Source: Typhlomys cinereus | Taxonomy: Eukaryota; Chordata; Mammalia; Rodentia; Platacanthomyidae | DNA: 64,000 nucleotides | Direction of reading: 5' to 3' | Assembly (NCBI GenBank): GCA_023101885.1 | Contig: JALPQD010000628.1 | Location: 262,619 to 326,618, forward strand | Shown here: positions 22,401-33,830 of the stretch, piece after piece | Numbering within the stretch: position 1 is the first letter of the stretch | Layout of the letters: every line of letters starts with the position of its first letter | Notes under the pieces: model-generated | The model's input: the letters and a program-made list of their open reading frames with translations, nothing else | What the model was told of the DNA's origin: nothing | The model's database searches: none | Translations under genes and position numbers: made by a program

Positions 22401-23954
22401 TTTAGGACACTCTTCAAAAATTAACATGTTTAATTTAAAATCATTTTGAAGGGGAAAAAAACCATTACAAATATTTATGATAACACATACTTTACAAAGA
22501 AGCAATCTGTGTTATAGAACGAGATGCTATGATGGTTCACTAGAAAGGAAGCTGATGCAAATTGCCCTTTGAGAGCTTTAAAGGCCCAGAAGGTGGAGCA
22601 AGTCCGCAGCTCCAACAATGTCCATTGGGAGAGAGAGCACCAAGGCCAGCATGATTCTGATACAGGAGAGCTGCTGCATCACACAACCGACAGCATGGAG
22701 GGGCTGAAGGGAAAGAGAAGGAAGGGGGCTTTTGTTTGTTTTTTGGAGGTGGAGGTAAGTTTCACATCAGGTGGCCTAGTTCACGTGCCGGCAGTCTCAG
22801 GCACAACCTGGAGGGCACTACGTAAAAGTAACGTTATAATTCAAGGTTGTCTTGGATCTGCACACAGGAAGTCTACAAGGGGAACGAGAGAGTGCCACCT
22901 GAGTTGTATGGTCACAAAGAGTTTACTTATCACCTCACAGTCCAGAGTGAGTTGAAAGTTAGGGATGAGGGTAGTAACAGCCTGATTTCCTGGAGAGAGA
23001 AAGACAGCTCGAAGTTCTGTCATCTAACAGTACAGCTGGACTTTAATTTAAAGGAATGAAGTCAGTCAATGCCTCCTTCAGTCAAAATAAATTTATCTAA
23101 ACAATGTTGCTGGGAGAAAAAGAAGATAGTATAACTAGGTTTTCCTTAGAAAACTTGAAATCCTAACTTTTTAAAAACATGGCCTTATAATTATTACTTT
23201 GTACTCCTTTGAATAAAGTGTTGAGAAATGACATGCTAATCACGCTATGTGAAAGGATTTCAGAAGTACCATTAAGGCGAGTAAGTTTAAAATGACCAAA
23301 CTTTCCATTCCTTGCACTATTGATATTTGGCGCCTGAAAATTCCTTGTTACAAAGGTTGTCCTATGTGTGCTTACCCTCCAAATGCCAGTAGTACTCACT
23401 AGCTCCAGGTTGGACAACTAAAATTATCTCCACACATTGTCAAATCCCTTTGGGAAGAAAACTGCTTCTGAGAAGTTGCTCTGGCTTAAACATACACCTA
23501 TGTGCTATGTTCAAAAATGAGTAATAAGGGCTTGATATGGAATACAGGGTAGTATGGTAGGCACACTTACTACCACTACAATACATCTCCAGCCCTGAAT
23601 AATTTTTTGTCTCTGGTATTAATATGAATTATTTGCAATGTAAAGAAGAAAGATGTGTGTCAGGTATAGAAGTAACTATAGGAGCTAAAATTGTGTGAAG
23701 AGAATAAATGACAACAAACACACTGTCATAATTCTACTTATGTGAAAAGGAATGAAACAAATTTATTCCCACATATAATGTTTAAAAAGACTAGAAAGAT
23801 CTATGGGCCACTGAAATCAGGTCATTTCTGAGGAAGCATGTAGGGTTGGGAGTGGGTTGATATAGCTGGATTAACTTTTTCTGGGGAACTATATTAAAGT
23901 CTAATTAATGTAATTTTAAAAATAAGGGAAAAGACAGAATGATCACAGAGCTTT
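22401..23954. other. mostly unassigned; 23700-23935 looks like old L1 3' UTR
   Basis: Frames at 22569-23059 and 23163-23417 are unsupported. 23700-23935 ('acttatgtgaaaagg', 'gttgggagtgggttgatatagctgg', 'ctggggaactatatt') resembles L1M 3' sequence in sense. An ID-like scrap sits near 23555-23600. Confidence 0.4.
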
Positions 23955-24140
23955 CAACAGACCAGGTCCTAGCTACTGACCTTGAAATACTTCTTTTAAA
24001 TAGGGTCAGGTCATCTCAGTTTCCACGTCTATAAAATGTAGATGATAAAAATTACTCTGTGGCATTGTTGTAATGTTAAGTGAGTCACATGCATGTAAGG
24101 AGCCACGTAAAAGGCTCTCAGCACATGGCTGTCATAGGAG
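23955..24140 (+). mobile_element. MIR SINE
   Basis: 'tcatctcagtttccacgtctataaaatgtagatgataaaaattactctgtggcattgttgtaatgttaagtgag' is a well-preserved MIR 3' half. Confidence 0.8.
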
Positions 24141-24699
24141 CTGCTGGAACATAAACTGGGGAACCCCTGCTTCTCCAGTTTTTGTCCTCTTCGCAGTCAT
24201 GATCGAAGTTCACCTTCTGCCCTCTGCGGGAATACAAAGGCCTGTTACTCCTGCACACTGATGTGACAGTGGGGGAACTATTTGACTCACCAAAATCAAA
24301 TATGGAATATATAAAGCACCCCAAAAGGACCAGATGTGAGAACTGTTTGTCAAAGTCAGACTTCCTTATGGTATGAATCATCTGAGCTCTCAATATAGCG
24401 GTGACCGTGCGGTCTCCTCCAGACCATGAGAAACACAGTATGGAGGGCACCAATGTCCTGCCTGGAATGAATCAGAAGATCATCCTAGAGACAGGGAAAG
24501 AAACTAGAGAATGGGGCGTCCCCAGTCATTCCCCACTGTGGGTGTAGCCATTGCTTTCTTCAGACCGAAACCTCTAGCAGGGGTCAGGAAAGTCTTTGGC
24601 CACTACGCAGTAGTCACATAGTGACCTTGAGTTACTCAAGGCTGCTGTCCGAATGGCAACATCCCACGACTCAGTCACACACTCTCAGGTTCCTCTAGC
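24141..24699. other. unassigned unique DNA
   Basis: A 111-codon minus frame (24118-24453) overlaps the MIR and has no protein features I recognise. Confidence 0.4.
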
Positions 24700-24870
24700 A
24701 GCTCTGGCACACAGCAGGGAAAATGACTGTCTCAAAGCTTCAGCTTCCTTTTCTTTGGGACAGAGAAAACGATACCTACCAAGGTCAGAAAAATTGAATA
24801 TGGTTCACCTGTTTCAAGATCTGGCTCAAAGCAGGTACAAAATACATATCAATTCCCATGGTTTAATGCC
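24700..24870 (+). mobile_element. probable MIR SINE
   Basis: 'aaagcttcagcttccttttctttgggacagagaaaacgatacctacc' and 'atctggctcaaagcaggtac' follow the MIR order, with divergence. Confidence 0.55.
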
Positions 24871-25331
24871 AAAACCAATCCAGTGACTAGGAAGCATGAC
24901 ACGTTATCTACAAGTTTCCCTCATTAAAAGGACACAGGGACGAGTTCTTCCATGAAGTCTACTTCACAACAGCTTATCTATAAATTAACCCTAACCATCA
25001 CCTATACTAGACTTACACATTTCCCTTTTTTGCAAATTAGACAGGTGCTCTCCACTTGTCTCCTTAGGATCACTCTTCCCATTGTATCTGAGAGGTAGGG
25101 TGGCTGTCACTACAATTAAGGCTTAAGTAGCATGGTTTTCTCCATGAGCAAGCACCTCTCATCATTGCCTGTTCTTGCGACTTCATTTTCAAGCACTATA
25201 TTCCTGACCACCATTGTTCAGGAGGTGGTCTTCGACACATAGCCCTATGAGAGGGTCACAGTTTTCCAAGATGAAGAAACCCCTGTGTAGGAAAAGGCAA
25301 AACATCTCTTCATGTATTCTTTTTGTTTTCT
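24871..25331. other. unassigned DNA
   Basis: No gene or clear repeat was recognised. Confidence 0.4.
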
Positions 25332-25455
25332 TTTCTTTCCTTTCTTTCTTGAGACAGAGTCTTACACTGTAGTCCAGGGGCCTCAAATTCTGTAATCTTC
25401 CTGTCTCAGCCTCCCAAGTTTTGAAATTACAAATAAGAACCTAGCTCTGTCCATA
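25332..25455 (-). mobile_element. B1/7SL-type SINE, minus orientation
   Basis: 'ttgagacagagtcttacactgtagtccaggggcctcaaattctgtaatcttcctgtctcagcctcccaag' is the reversed B1/Alu core. Confidence 0.8.
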
Positions 25456-25477
25456 CTTTCAAATTTTTAGAGACAGG

Positions 25478-25745
25478 GACTGGGATATGGGTCATGGGTT
25501 AAAGCCTTTGCCTTCAAAGCAGAAGGACCCAAGTTCAGATCCCTAGATCCCATATTAAAAAAAAAAAAATGCCAGGCCAAAACAATAGTTGTTTGCAATT
25601 CTGAACCTAGAAGGCAGAACCTGGGAAATTCCAAATTAAAGCAATAAGAATAATTCAAGATTCCTGATGTCATCCTTGGGCTTCCACAGGCACACACATA
25701 TACATCCACCCATGTGCAACACAGGCATACACGAAAACATTTTTT
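25478..25745 (+). mobile_element. B2-superfamily SINE, diverged
   Basis: Head 'gactgggatatgggtcatgggttaaagc', B box 'aagttcagatccc', an A-run at 25557-25569, and end 'acacacatatacatccacccatgtgcaacac'. Confidence 0.8.
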
Positions 25746-26027
25746 TTTCAGAAACAATGACCCTCATTATCTCTAACATGATTATTACATAGAAGTTTGA
25801 AATTGTAAGCATTTTAAATGTTTTCACTAAAGTTCACCTCTTTTCCCCCTACTCATAATTTCTGCAATCTCCCATTAGCTCCCATTTTTGTGTCCACTCC
25901 TTCCTGCCAACAAACAATCGCTCCTTGGATGTGACTCGTGAGCTGCTTTTTGTTTGTCATCTGAAGTCTGATCCATCCTGGTACCTTTCTCATCTCACTG
26001 GGTTCTTGAATCTGCAGAACAAGTGTT

Positions 26028-26410
26028 GGGGCTAGGTCAGTTGGGAGACTGTTCACCTAGCATGCATGGGGCCATGTATTCAATCCTTAGCATTGTATAA
26101 AAACAGCTGAGAGTGAGGTAGGTGGCTGTCAGGGATGTGGTGTTTGTACATGAAGCCACAAGAGGAGGCAATGACGAGAGAAATCCAAGGAGGACTTGCT
26201 CATGGAGAAAACTGTGCATCCTGAAGCCATGGCAGTAGTGAGAGCCAACTTACCTCTGTATCACAGGATAGATAAACCTAAGGAGACATGCATCTGTAAT
26301 TCCATCACTTGGGAAATAGAGTCAGGAAGGTCAGAAGTTCTAGGTTATCCTCAGGTACATGAGAGTTCAAGGCCAGTGTGGGATACAGGGGACCCTGCCT
26401 CCAAAAATAC
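26028..26410 (+). mobile_element. ID monomer and separated B1 half
   Basis: ID-like 26028-26110 ('ggggctaggtcagttgggagactgttcacctagcatgcatgggg'). B1-like 26275-26410 ('catctgtaattccatcacttgggaaatagag', 'gagttcaaggccagtgtggg'). The 160 bp between them are unassigned and could be an insertion in one composite SINE. Confidence 0.6.
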
Positions 26411-26451
26411 ACAATGATGTGCTTCTATAGTTTTATTTTACATGTATTTTT

Positions 26452-26475
26452 TTAATTTTTTTTTATTTATTCAAT

Positions 26476-26527
<52 letters not shown>

Positions 26528-26731
26528 ACCATGGGCGAATTCGGGAACCACCATGGACCGCTTCCTCCTTGTTTACTCTGCCCCGGGATTCACAGGCTCC
26601 GCCCTACCAGGACCAGAAACGCAGGCTGCCCCTGCTTCCGCCTGGAGTCTATACGTGGGATCTGGGATCCGAACTCAGGACCTTCCACCTGCAAGGCAGA
26701 GGCTTAACCCCTGAGCCACCTTTCCAGCCCC
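26452..26731 (-). mobile_element. young GC-rich B2-superfamily SINE with 13-bp TSD
   Basis: A perfect tacatgtattttt repeat flanks it (26439-26451 and 26732-26744). Minus-strand head at 26730 'gggctggaaaggtggctcaggggttaag', B box 'gagttcggatccc', GC-rich body, and a (CA)n/A-rich tail at the left (TG run 26479-26524). Its antisense strand carries CCACCATGG. Confidence 0.95.
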
Positions 26732-26869
26732 TACATGTATTTTTAAATTTTTTAAAAACAACAATACAAATAGTTACTAATGAGATCGTCAAAAAGCAAA
26801 ATTCATTAATAATGGAAAGCAGAGGAAAAATTACTTACGATATTTTAAACCAGATTCAAAAGAGAATCT

Positions 26870-27087
26870 ATCTAGTTGTATGTTTGTGTGTACATGCCTG
26901 TGTATGTGCAGGCGTGTCCACAGGTGAGTGTGAATGTATGTGCAGTGTTAGTATGGAAGTCAGAGATCAAAAATGTTGTGACAGGTGACCATGCTACCTT
27001 TACTGGCTTTTGTTGAGTGCTGGGATTGAACTCAGGTCCTCAGGCTTGCCCAGCAAACATTTTACCAACTGAGCCATTTCACCAGTT
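26870..27087 (-). mobile_element. B3-like SINE, minus orientation
   Basis: Right end 'caaacattttaccaactgagccatttcaccagttcc'. The body has 'gctgggattgaactcaggtcctcaggcttgcccagc'. Left end is TG-rich. Confidence 0.75.
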
Positions 27088-27105
27088 CCCCACAGAGAAT
27101 TTTTA

Positions 27106-27277
27106 TTTTATTTTTTATTTTCTCCACTCATACAAAGTTGATAAATAGCCCATTCCCCTTCCTCCCTCTTCTCCTCCTTGGAACCCCCCCTGCTCCCTCC
27201 TCCCCTTTCCCTTTCCTTCCCTTCTCTCAGTGCCCCCCCCTCCCATTCCTGGAGCATCCTTTAGTGTGTCTATCAAA
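27106..27277 (-). mobile_element. L1 3'-end scrap with perfect 18-bp TSD
   Basis: ccccacagagaattttta flanks it at 27088-27105 and 27278-27295. The insert is T-rich then C-rich on the plus strand, with 'tcatacaaagttgataaatagcc' and 'gagcatcctttagtgtgtctatcaaa'. These are the reversed 3' terminus of the local L1 family. Confidence 0.93.
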
Positions 27278-27324
27278 CCCCACAGAGAATTTTTAACACT
27301 GAACTTGGTATATGTAATTTGCAT

Positions 27325-27611
27325 TTGTGTGTATACATGTTTGTGTGTGTGTGTGCGTGTGTGTAGTTCAACTTCAGGTGTTGATCCTCAGAAATCATCC
27401 ATTTTTTCTGGATACAGGGTCACTCCTGGTCCTGGAATCACTGAGCAGACTAGGCTGGCTGGCCAACGAGCTCTAGAGATTTCACCTCTCCAACACTATA
27501 TTACAAGCAAGCACTACTACACCCAGATTTTTTACATGAATTCTGGGGATTGAATCAGGTCTTTGTGCTTGCATGGCAAACATTTTACCAACTGAGCTAT
27601 CTCTTCAGCCC
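27325..27611 (-). mobile_element. B4-type SINE, minus orientation
   Basis: Right end 'catggcaaacattttaccaactgagctatctcttcagccc'. The core has 'acaagcaagcactactacacccag'. TG-rich left end. Confidence 0.78.
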
Positions 27612-29520
27612 ATAATTTTCTTTTGATAATATACTATTTGTTCATTCTGATATATTATTCTCAATATACCAATTTCCCTAACTTAAAAGGCAGAACGAAC
27701 CTTTTTGCATTCATTTTTTTTCTTTTTTAAAATTTATATGTCCCATTGCAGTTTAAACAAAATGATCTACAATAAAAACCTAACTGGTCTGGTATTTTTA
27801 GAGCCCTCTTTAATATGAAATAAACATCCAGAAATCTGGAGAATGGCAGTGGTTAGGTCGGTAAGCGAGAAGGAAGGCTGCTCATTCATAGAACCTCCCA
27901 ACACCAGTGTTTACACAGCCTGTTCCGTGGGCAGGATGCTGACATAATACAATTCACAGAATTTCCAAACACAGATCCAATCATAACAAAGTCTGCAGTT
28001 TTGACTTTTGCTTACAGAACCTCTTGCTTGCTCACTCATTAGTTCCAGGGGGGAAATAAGAGTTGGTTTTCCAAAAACCAAAATCAAAAGGCTTCAGAAA
28101 ATAAGCCTGGATGAAATAGTGGTACAAGAGGTTGAAACCATGGAGCTAGAATTGTTTGTGAGAATGTATATAGAGAGACACAGACAATCCCCAAGCAGGT
28201 CATGTGTTTGAGATACTCTGCCATGCATACATATTCATTTCCTTGCAAACACCCGTAGCTCCTTGTTCACCTCCTTTTCTAACATACTTGTAGCACTTAT
28301 ATTGTAAAACCCACCCTTGGGAGTCCTCTCTACTTTTTTAACATCCCCAATGCCTACACAGGTGGACACTGCTCAGAGAACATCACATAAGAGTCTAATG
28401 TGCAGGCTTTGAACTCGGACCAAAAGGCTTCAGGAGGCTTGGCATCGCCTGGCCACTCTTCTTGGCTTCCTTGGTGAAGGTGCTTGGCTACCTGAGCAGT
28501 GGCTTCCTGTGTCTTCCCTCCCTCCTCATGTTGCTGCTCCTTTCCTGAAAATCCATATAGAGAATCTCAGCTCATATGTTGCTAAGAAAATAGCAACTAA
28601 CTCTTGCCTTACTACCAACCAATTTTCAAGCCCACCCATATACACTCCATATTTTCTGTCTTTCAGACCAATCTGATTAGAAGTGCCTCAGTGCCTGTGA
28701 CGAACAGCTGTCCACTTGGACTCTGGCCACCACTCTCCTGGCCAGGACTCTGGCAGAAATGTCAGTCTCTCCTGAATCATCACTGGACTTCTATCTGCTC
28801 CCAGCCTTGCTCACTAGCCTCAAAGGAAAAAGTTCCCATGATGCTCATCTCTCTAATTATTGCCTTGTTCTAAGCTCTCTATCTTGTGTAACTTCTGAGA
28901 ATGTTTCTAAATCTACCTTCCCTGCTTCCCCGCCTGACATTCATTCCTCAGACAGCTCTATCTGGCCTCCACCATTCATTTCAAGTTTGTCAGAATTCCA
29001 GCCGTAAACTGTCTGCCGACAGAGCCTTCACCCAAGACAAGATGTGGGCTGCCGCTCCCTAGGGCACTGCCATGTGTCTCTGGGATGCATGCATACACAC
29101 CGTGTGCCTGCACGCGGCCACCCACTGTGAGGCCCCACCTTCTGGCCCACAGACTCGGTCTTAACTGCTATGCACTGCACTTGTGTCTCCTTGTCCTGCC
29201 CCACCTTCTGCTACTCTTTCCTCAAGCCAGCTATTAGACAACAGAGAGCTCTAAGCTCAGTGGCCCTGAGATTTCTTCTAGCTCTGGGCCTTCAGAGGCC
29301 ATTCAGCAGCCAAGAGCTTCTGTCATCGCCTGACCTTGACCTTGATATCTGGGTACTGCCAGTGGCCAAGTACAGTTTCCCCTCTTCTGCTCTGACTCAC
29401 ATCTGAGCAACCCACAGAGAGGATGACAAGAAAGCCTGGGTCTCCCACCTCTTGCGACATCTTGGAATGGCCTGCAAGCGATGGCCCTACTCAAAAACAC
29501 CATTCTCCATACGATGAGTG
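27612..29520. other. mostly unique DNA; possible MIR near 28400
   Basis: 'gagtctaatgtgcaggctttgaactcggacc' (28390-28420) is MIR-like. Frames at 28604-29007 and 29170-29503 lie in a C-rich area with no splice signals or protein features I recognise. Confidence 0.4.
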
Positions 29521-29576
29521 TGTTACTTTTTTATTGCTATGATAAAGTAGCTACCATTAATTCAAAAGAAGGAAAT

Positions 29577-30195
29577 GGGGTTGAGAAGGCTCAGTGAATC
29601 AAGTGCTTGCTGTATGAGCATGAGGACTTGAGTTTAGATCCCAGGTATACACATAAACTGACCGTGACAGCACTCACATGTAGTCACACACACAAACTGA
29701 CATCACAGCGCGCACATGTAATCACACAAACTGACGTCACAGCGCGCACATGTAATCACACACACAAACTGACATCACAGCACGCACATGTAATCACACA
29801 CACAAACTGACATCACAGCACGCACATGTAATCACACACACAAACTGACATCACAGCACACACGTGTAATCACACACATAAACTGACATCACAGCACATG
29901 TAATCACACACATAAACTGACCGTGACAGTACGCACGTGTAATCACACACACAAACTGACATCACAGCACATGTAATCACACACACAAACTGACCGTGAC
30001 AGCACGCACATGTAGTCACAGCTGGGGAAAAAGAGACAAGAGGACCCCTGGGGTGCACCGGCCAGTGAACTGAATCAGTGGGCTCCGGCTTCAATGGGAG
30101 ACCTTGATTCAAAAATTAAGGTAAAGAGCAATTAAAAAAGACACCTGACATCAACCTATGGCCTCCACGTGTACATGCACAGGCAGGACACAAGT

Positions 30196-30230
<35 letters not shown>
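29577..30230 (+). mobile_element. B4-type SINE enlarged by an internal minisatellite
   Basis: Head 'ggggttgagaaggctcagtgaatcaag', B box 'gagtttagatccc'. The right part 'gaactgaatcagtgggctccggcttcaatgggagaccttgattc', 'gacatcaacctatggcctccacgtgtacatgcac' and a CA tail match other B4-type copies. The central region is expanded tenfold. Confidence 0.8.
29653..30020 (+). repeat. minisatellite, about 10 units of 33-39 bp
   Basis: Each unit has 'aaactgac', then 'cgtgacag' or 'atcacagc', then 'acatgtaatcacac' (or the variant acgtgtaatc). Two unit types mix. One unit carries a full TGACGTCA palindrome at 29732-29739. The unit derives from the SINE core, since the last one runs straight into 'agctgggg'. 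Confidence 0.9.
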
Positions 30231-30231
<1 letters not shown>

Positions 30232-30496
30232 GAAAGGCTTATTTTGGCTAACAGTTTCAGTTCAGTCACTTGGTTCTGTCGCTTTGAACCTATAGGCTGT
30301 GGTAGGAGGTGTGGCAGCGGTGGCAGAGGTGAAGAAAAAGCAGGAGATGGAGGAGCAGGCATGGCCTCAGTGTCTCCTCCACGGACATGTCCAGTGATGC
30401 TAATTTCTTCCATTAGGTCCCACAACCTCCCTACAATGCCATCAGCTGCCTTCAACATGGGAGCCTTGAAGAACACTTAAGATCCAAACCGTAACA

Positions 30497-31489
30497 GTGT
30501 GGGAGCATCTTCCAAAATCTTAGCTCCAGCCCCGCTTTCTCCCACATTCCATACTATATCTGCACCTGGCTTCCCTGATACCTTCAAAAGTGCAACAGAT
30601 ATTTTCACTTTAATGTGCTTGCAACTTTTACTCTTCCCCAATGCTCTCTCTCATCTTTCCCATCCAAGTTAATGCTTCTAACATCACAGGGATGCTCAGG
30701 AAACAAATTTAGACACTTGGATTTGTCCTTCACACCTTCTCACTTTCTCCACAGTCGAGCCACCAACATCCCTGCCCATCACGCCCCCCAGGGCCAAGCG
30801 ACCAGCATCCCTACCTGTCACGCCTCCCAGGGCTAGGTGAGAGATACCAGTTTTGAATGGGATAGTACTTCCAATGAAACAAAACTTCCACTCATAAATG
30901 GAATCCAGGGGACAGGGTGAGTTCTTTGGATATGAAACCTTGAGTCAGTTAACAAAAAGTGTCGCAACTCCACCAGTAGATGGTGTTTCCTGAGGCTGAG
31001 AGCGGAGGGATGGGAAAACAAAAAGGGGATCCTACAGGAGAGACCAAGGGCCAAACTGATTCTGCAGCAGTCACCTTCAAATTTTTTTTCTGTATCTGAG
31101 AGACGAGCAAATCTGCTTACACCCTACTTCCTGATAGAGAAGAAACCTACTATAATAAGAAACCTACTGGAAAGGTTAACTATACGTTCAAAGATCCAAG
31201 TCCTACTTTTCCAACTTAAACAGTTTTCTAAATGAACACATACAGCCTCATTTCCTCACTTTCAAAGTAAAGCATGATACTGCTCACAGGAAACTGTTAA
31301 ATGTAATTACATATGAGCAAACAATATCATACACTGTATTATTAATATTTCCCTCTCCCTTTGAACTGTCCCTTAAACAAAAGGTCCCTTCGACTTGATT
31401 GAAGGGTTTTCATAAATTACTAATACCAGATGTAACATATAAGCAAAAGATAGCCATGAAAATCTCAGACGTGTCAATGTCATTTGAAG
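30497..31489. other. unassigned unique DNA
   Basis: A near-repeat 'caccaacatccctgcccatcacgcccccc/caccagcatccctacctgtcacgcctccc' sits at 30761-30830. A 12/14 CTCF-like match lies at 30973-30986. No gene was seen. Confidence 0.4.
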
Positions 31490-31578
31490 CCAGGCACACT
31501 GGCTCCATCTGTAATCCCAACATGTGGGAAGGAGGATCACCATGAACTGAAGCCTGTGCTGCACAGTGAGATCATAAA
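31490..31578 (+). mobile_element. B1-like fragment
   Basis: 'agccaggcacactggctccatctgtaatcccaacatgtgggaaggaggatcaccatgaact' is a B1 5' half. Confidence 0.75.
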
Positions 31579-31900
31579 TGCAGCCTAAGAGAACATTTCA
31601 TAGCTGGTACAGTGATACTAGCTTTCTGTTTGCACCCAGTGTCTTTCTTCTCCATATAGCTTCATGTCACTATTCTCTGTTCTTCACTGAAAGGTTTCAT
31701 GTAAGCATGGCAAGAGGCCGAAGATCACTAAAGAGCCAGAAATTGTTAGAGATTAAAAACCAATGAATTAAACAAGAATCTCCTATCAGGAAGTACTGCC
31801 TTATTGTAAATACTTTTATATACCTATAGTCAACATAAATTAGAAGATGTTACACTGGACTGCTACCTCTGGAAATGTAGCAGTCACAAAACATGAACGA

Positions 31901-32733
31901 TGTTCCTGATCATGTACAACTGAGGGGGTATGATCTCACCAGAAGGGGAGGGCATACAGTCTGGCAGATAAAAAGTAATCATTTTGCAAATGGGTGATTG
32001 ACCCCTCCCTCACTGAGGTTTCCTACTTTTATTACATCTACCCTTGAATGTGCTATTATAACAAGACTCCAGTTTAACAGCTTTTTGTTTCTGACCAGGG
32101 GGTGCTATACAGTGCCCATCAGGATGGAGTGAAGGGCATTGCAGGAGCAGCAAAACTGCAAAAGAAAATCAACAAACCACAATCCAGAACTTCAGAGACT
32201 CTATATCAACCACCTAGAACTAGGCCAAACTAATCTCTCCCCATCCTGAAGCTCAGGGACATTTGCGGAAGAGGGGGCGGTAAGATTGTAAGAGCAAAAG
32301 GATGGGAGGAGCAATGATTTGCAAGATTCTCCACGCTAGTTAGGGCCGAAGCAATCACAATTGGACTTTGCATGCCCTGCGCAATGTCCAACACACTATT
32401 GACCTCACAAAGTCTAGCATCAGCTAAAGGCACCAAGATCCTTGGAGGCAAGGGATTGAAGCCACATTAGTGTTCCTATGCTTAAGGGGAACATGAGAAA
32501 GGTTCAGGGAAATGCCACTGGGTCCTTGTACGTCATCGGAGAGGAGGAGCCAGAGGAAAGTTAGGCATACACAATAAAGGACTCTCTGGGAATTGGGGGG
32601 GAGGCACTGGGGGACGGGGAGGGAGAGGAGGGGGAGCAGGGGGTTCGGGGGGAGGAGGAGGGAGGGAGGGAACTGGTCTACCTATTAAGTTTGTATGAGC
32701 GGAAATAATAAAAAATGTATAAAAAAAAACAAA
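31901..32733 (+). mobile_element. L1 3' UTR insertion with perfect 15-bp TSD
   Basis: acaaaacatgaacga flanks it at 31886-31900 and 32734-32748. The whole 833 bp is 3' UTR of the same L1 family as 56253-57864, so it is heavily 5' truncated. It ends with a G-rich tract (32590-32670), 'ctattaagtttgtatgagcgg' and an A-rich tail. Confidence 0.95.
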
Positions 32734-32748
32734 ACAAAACATGAACGA

Positions 32749-33597
32749 GTTGCTGTCCTCATGAGGTTTACATTCCAGTGAATGGAAGGGAAAAGGTGAG
32801 GAACAGAGAGACCAGACTGTGTTGACAAGGGAATAAACAGGATGTGGTCAATGGAGAAACAGAAAGAATAAATGGTTGATTTCAGGTAAGGCTGGGTGAC
32901 TGAAGACAACATAAAACACAGATCTGAAACATATACAAAGAACTCCTGCAAGGAACCATACTGCAGGTCACACAGTCAGACCAAAGACAAGAAAGAAAAC
33001 CCAAGGAGGCCAGCATAGTTGGTCATGGTGAGCAGAAGAAAACATGGCAGGAGACGAGGGTGGAGTGTCATAGCACAGCCTTCTAGGCACTAGGGAAACA
33101 GGGACTAGAGATGCAACTTCAAGCACTATGGATGATGCCGGGGGTTAGGTGGGAAAGCAGGTCATATCTTAGTTGTGTTATGTGAATGGCGATCAATGAC
33201 AGCACTTCTGAACAGTACAATGGCATGAGTCGTGCTTCGTGTTGGGAGGGCTGGAAAAACTGCAAGGGAACCCGGAAGGAGAAGAAAACACTGATGGGCG
33301 AGATGCTGACACCACAGTCAGAGTATAAGAATTAGTCGTCTCATTGCAATGATGCCACCAGATTGAAAAAAAGCAGGTGAAGGGAACAGAGCTGCAGAGG
33401 GAACTGGAGCAGAAGAGGGATGACAGCCTGGTGACTGAATGCACGCTGCACCAGAAACGCACCCAAAGGTGCCAGCAAACACCCACTGCAAGGAAAGCGA
33501 GTAAGTTCAGTTTATCCACAGCACCACTTTCTGCTCATTCTGTCACCCGCCTATAACCTCACCACAGCCTTCTAGCCCGCATGCTGCTGCTTTCTTT
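32749..33597. other. unassigned unique DNA
   Basis: The 108-codon minus frame at 33193-33519 has no recognisable protein features. Confidence 0.4.
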
Positions 33598-33830
33598 TCC
33601 TGACCTGAGTTCAGATCTGTAGCACCCATAAGGAAAGCCAGGCATGGCAACGGAGAGGGAGAGACAGGCGATTCCTGGAACGCAGGGGCCAACTCCTCTT
33701 GCTGAACTGGTGAGCTCTAGGCTCGGTGAAACACGGGTCTCAAAAAACAAGATGGCGAGTGACAGAGGAAGACACCCAATACTGACCTTTAAGCCCGCCC
33801 GCCCCTTGTGGCACCTCACGCTCACCCTGT
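33598..33830 (+). mobile_element. B4-type SINE, headless
   Basis: 'gacctgagttcagatctgtagcacccataaggaaagccaggcatggcaac', 'ctggtgagctctaggctcggtgaaacacgggtctcaaaaaac' and 'gaggaagacacccaatactgacct' match B4-type order. The A-box end is missing. Confidence 0.8.

Larger units (their letters stand above)
29521..30496 (-). mobile_element. LTR-like repeat, family A, copy 3, split by a SINE
   Basis: Ends are TGTTAC (29521) and GTAACA (30496). On the minus strand it starts 'tgttacggtttggatc' and ends 'ctactttatcatagcaataaaaaagtaaca'. Flanking 5-mers are gagtg and gtgtg. Positions 29577-30230 are a later SINE. Confidence 0.6.

Noticed and set aside
29653..30020. CRISPR-like array of repeats with spacers
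   Set aside because: Units are contiguous without unique spacers, lie within a SINE, and the genome is mammalian.
29870..30112. Cysteine-rich repeat protein (CDY/VCDY units)
   Set aside because: Minus-strand reading of the minisatellite; period follows the DNA repeat, with no start context or conservation.
32093..32108. CTCF site in the L1 3' UTR (accagggggtgct)
   Set aside because: Only about 11 of 14 consensus positions match and the key C is replaced by T.
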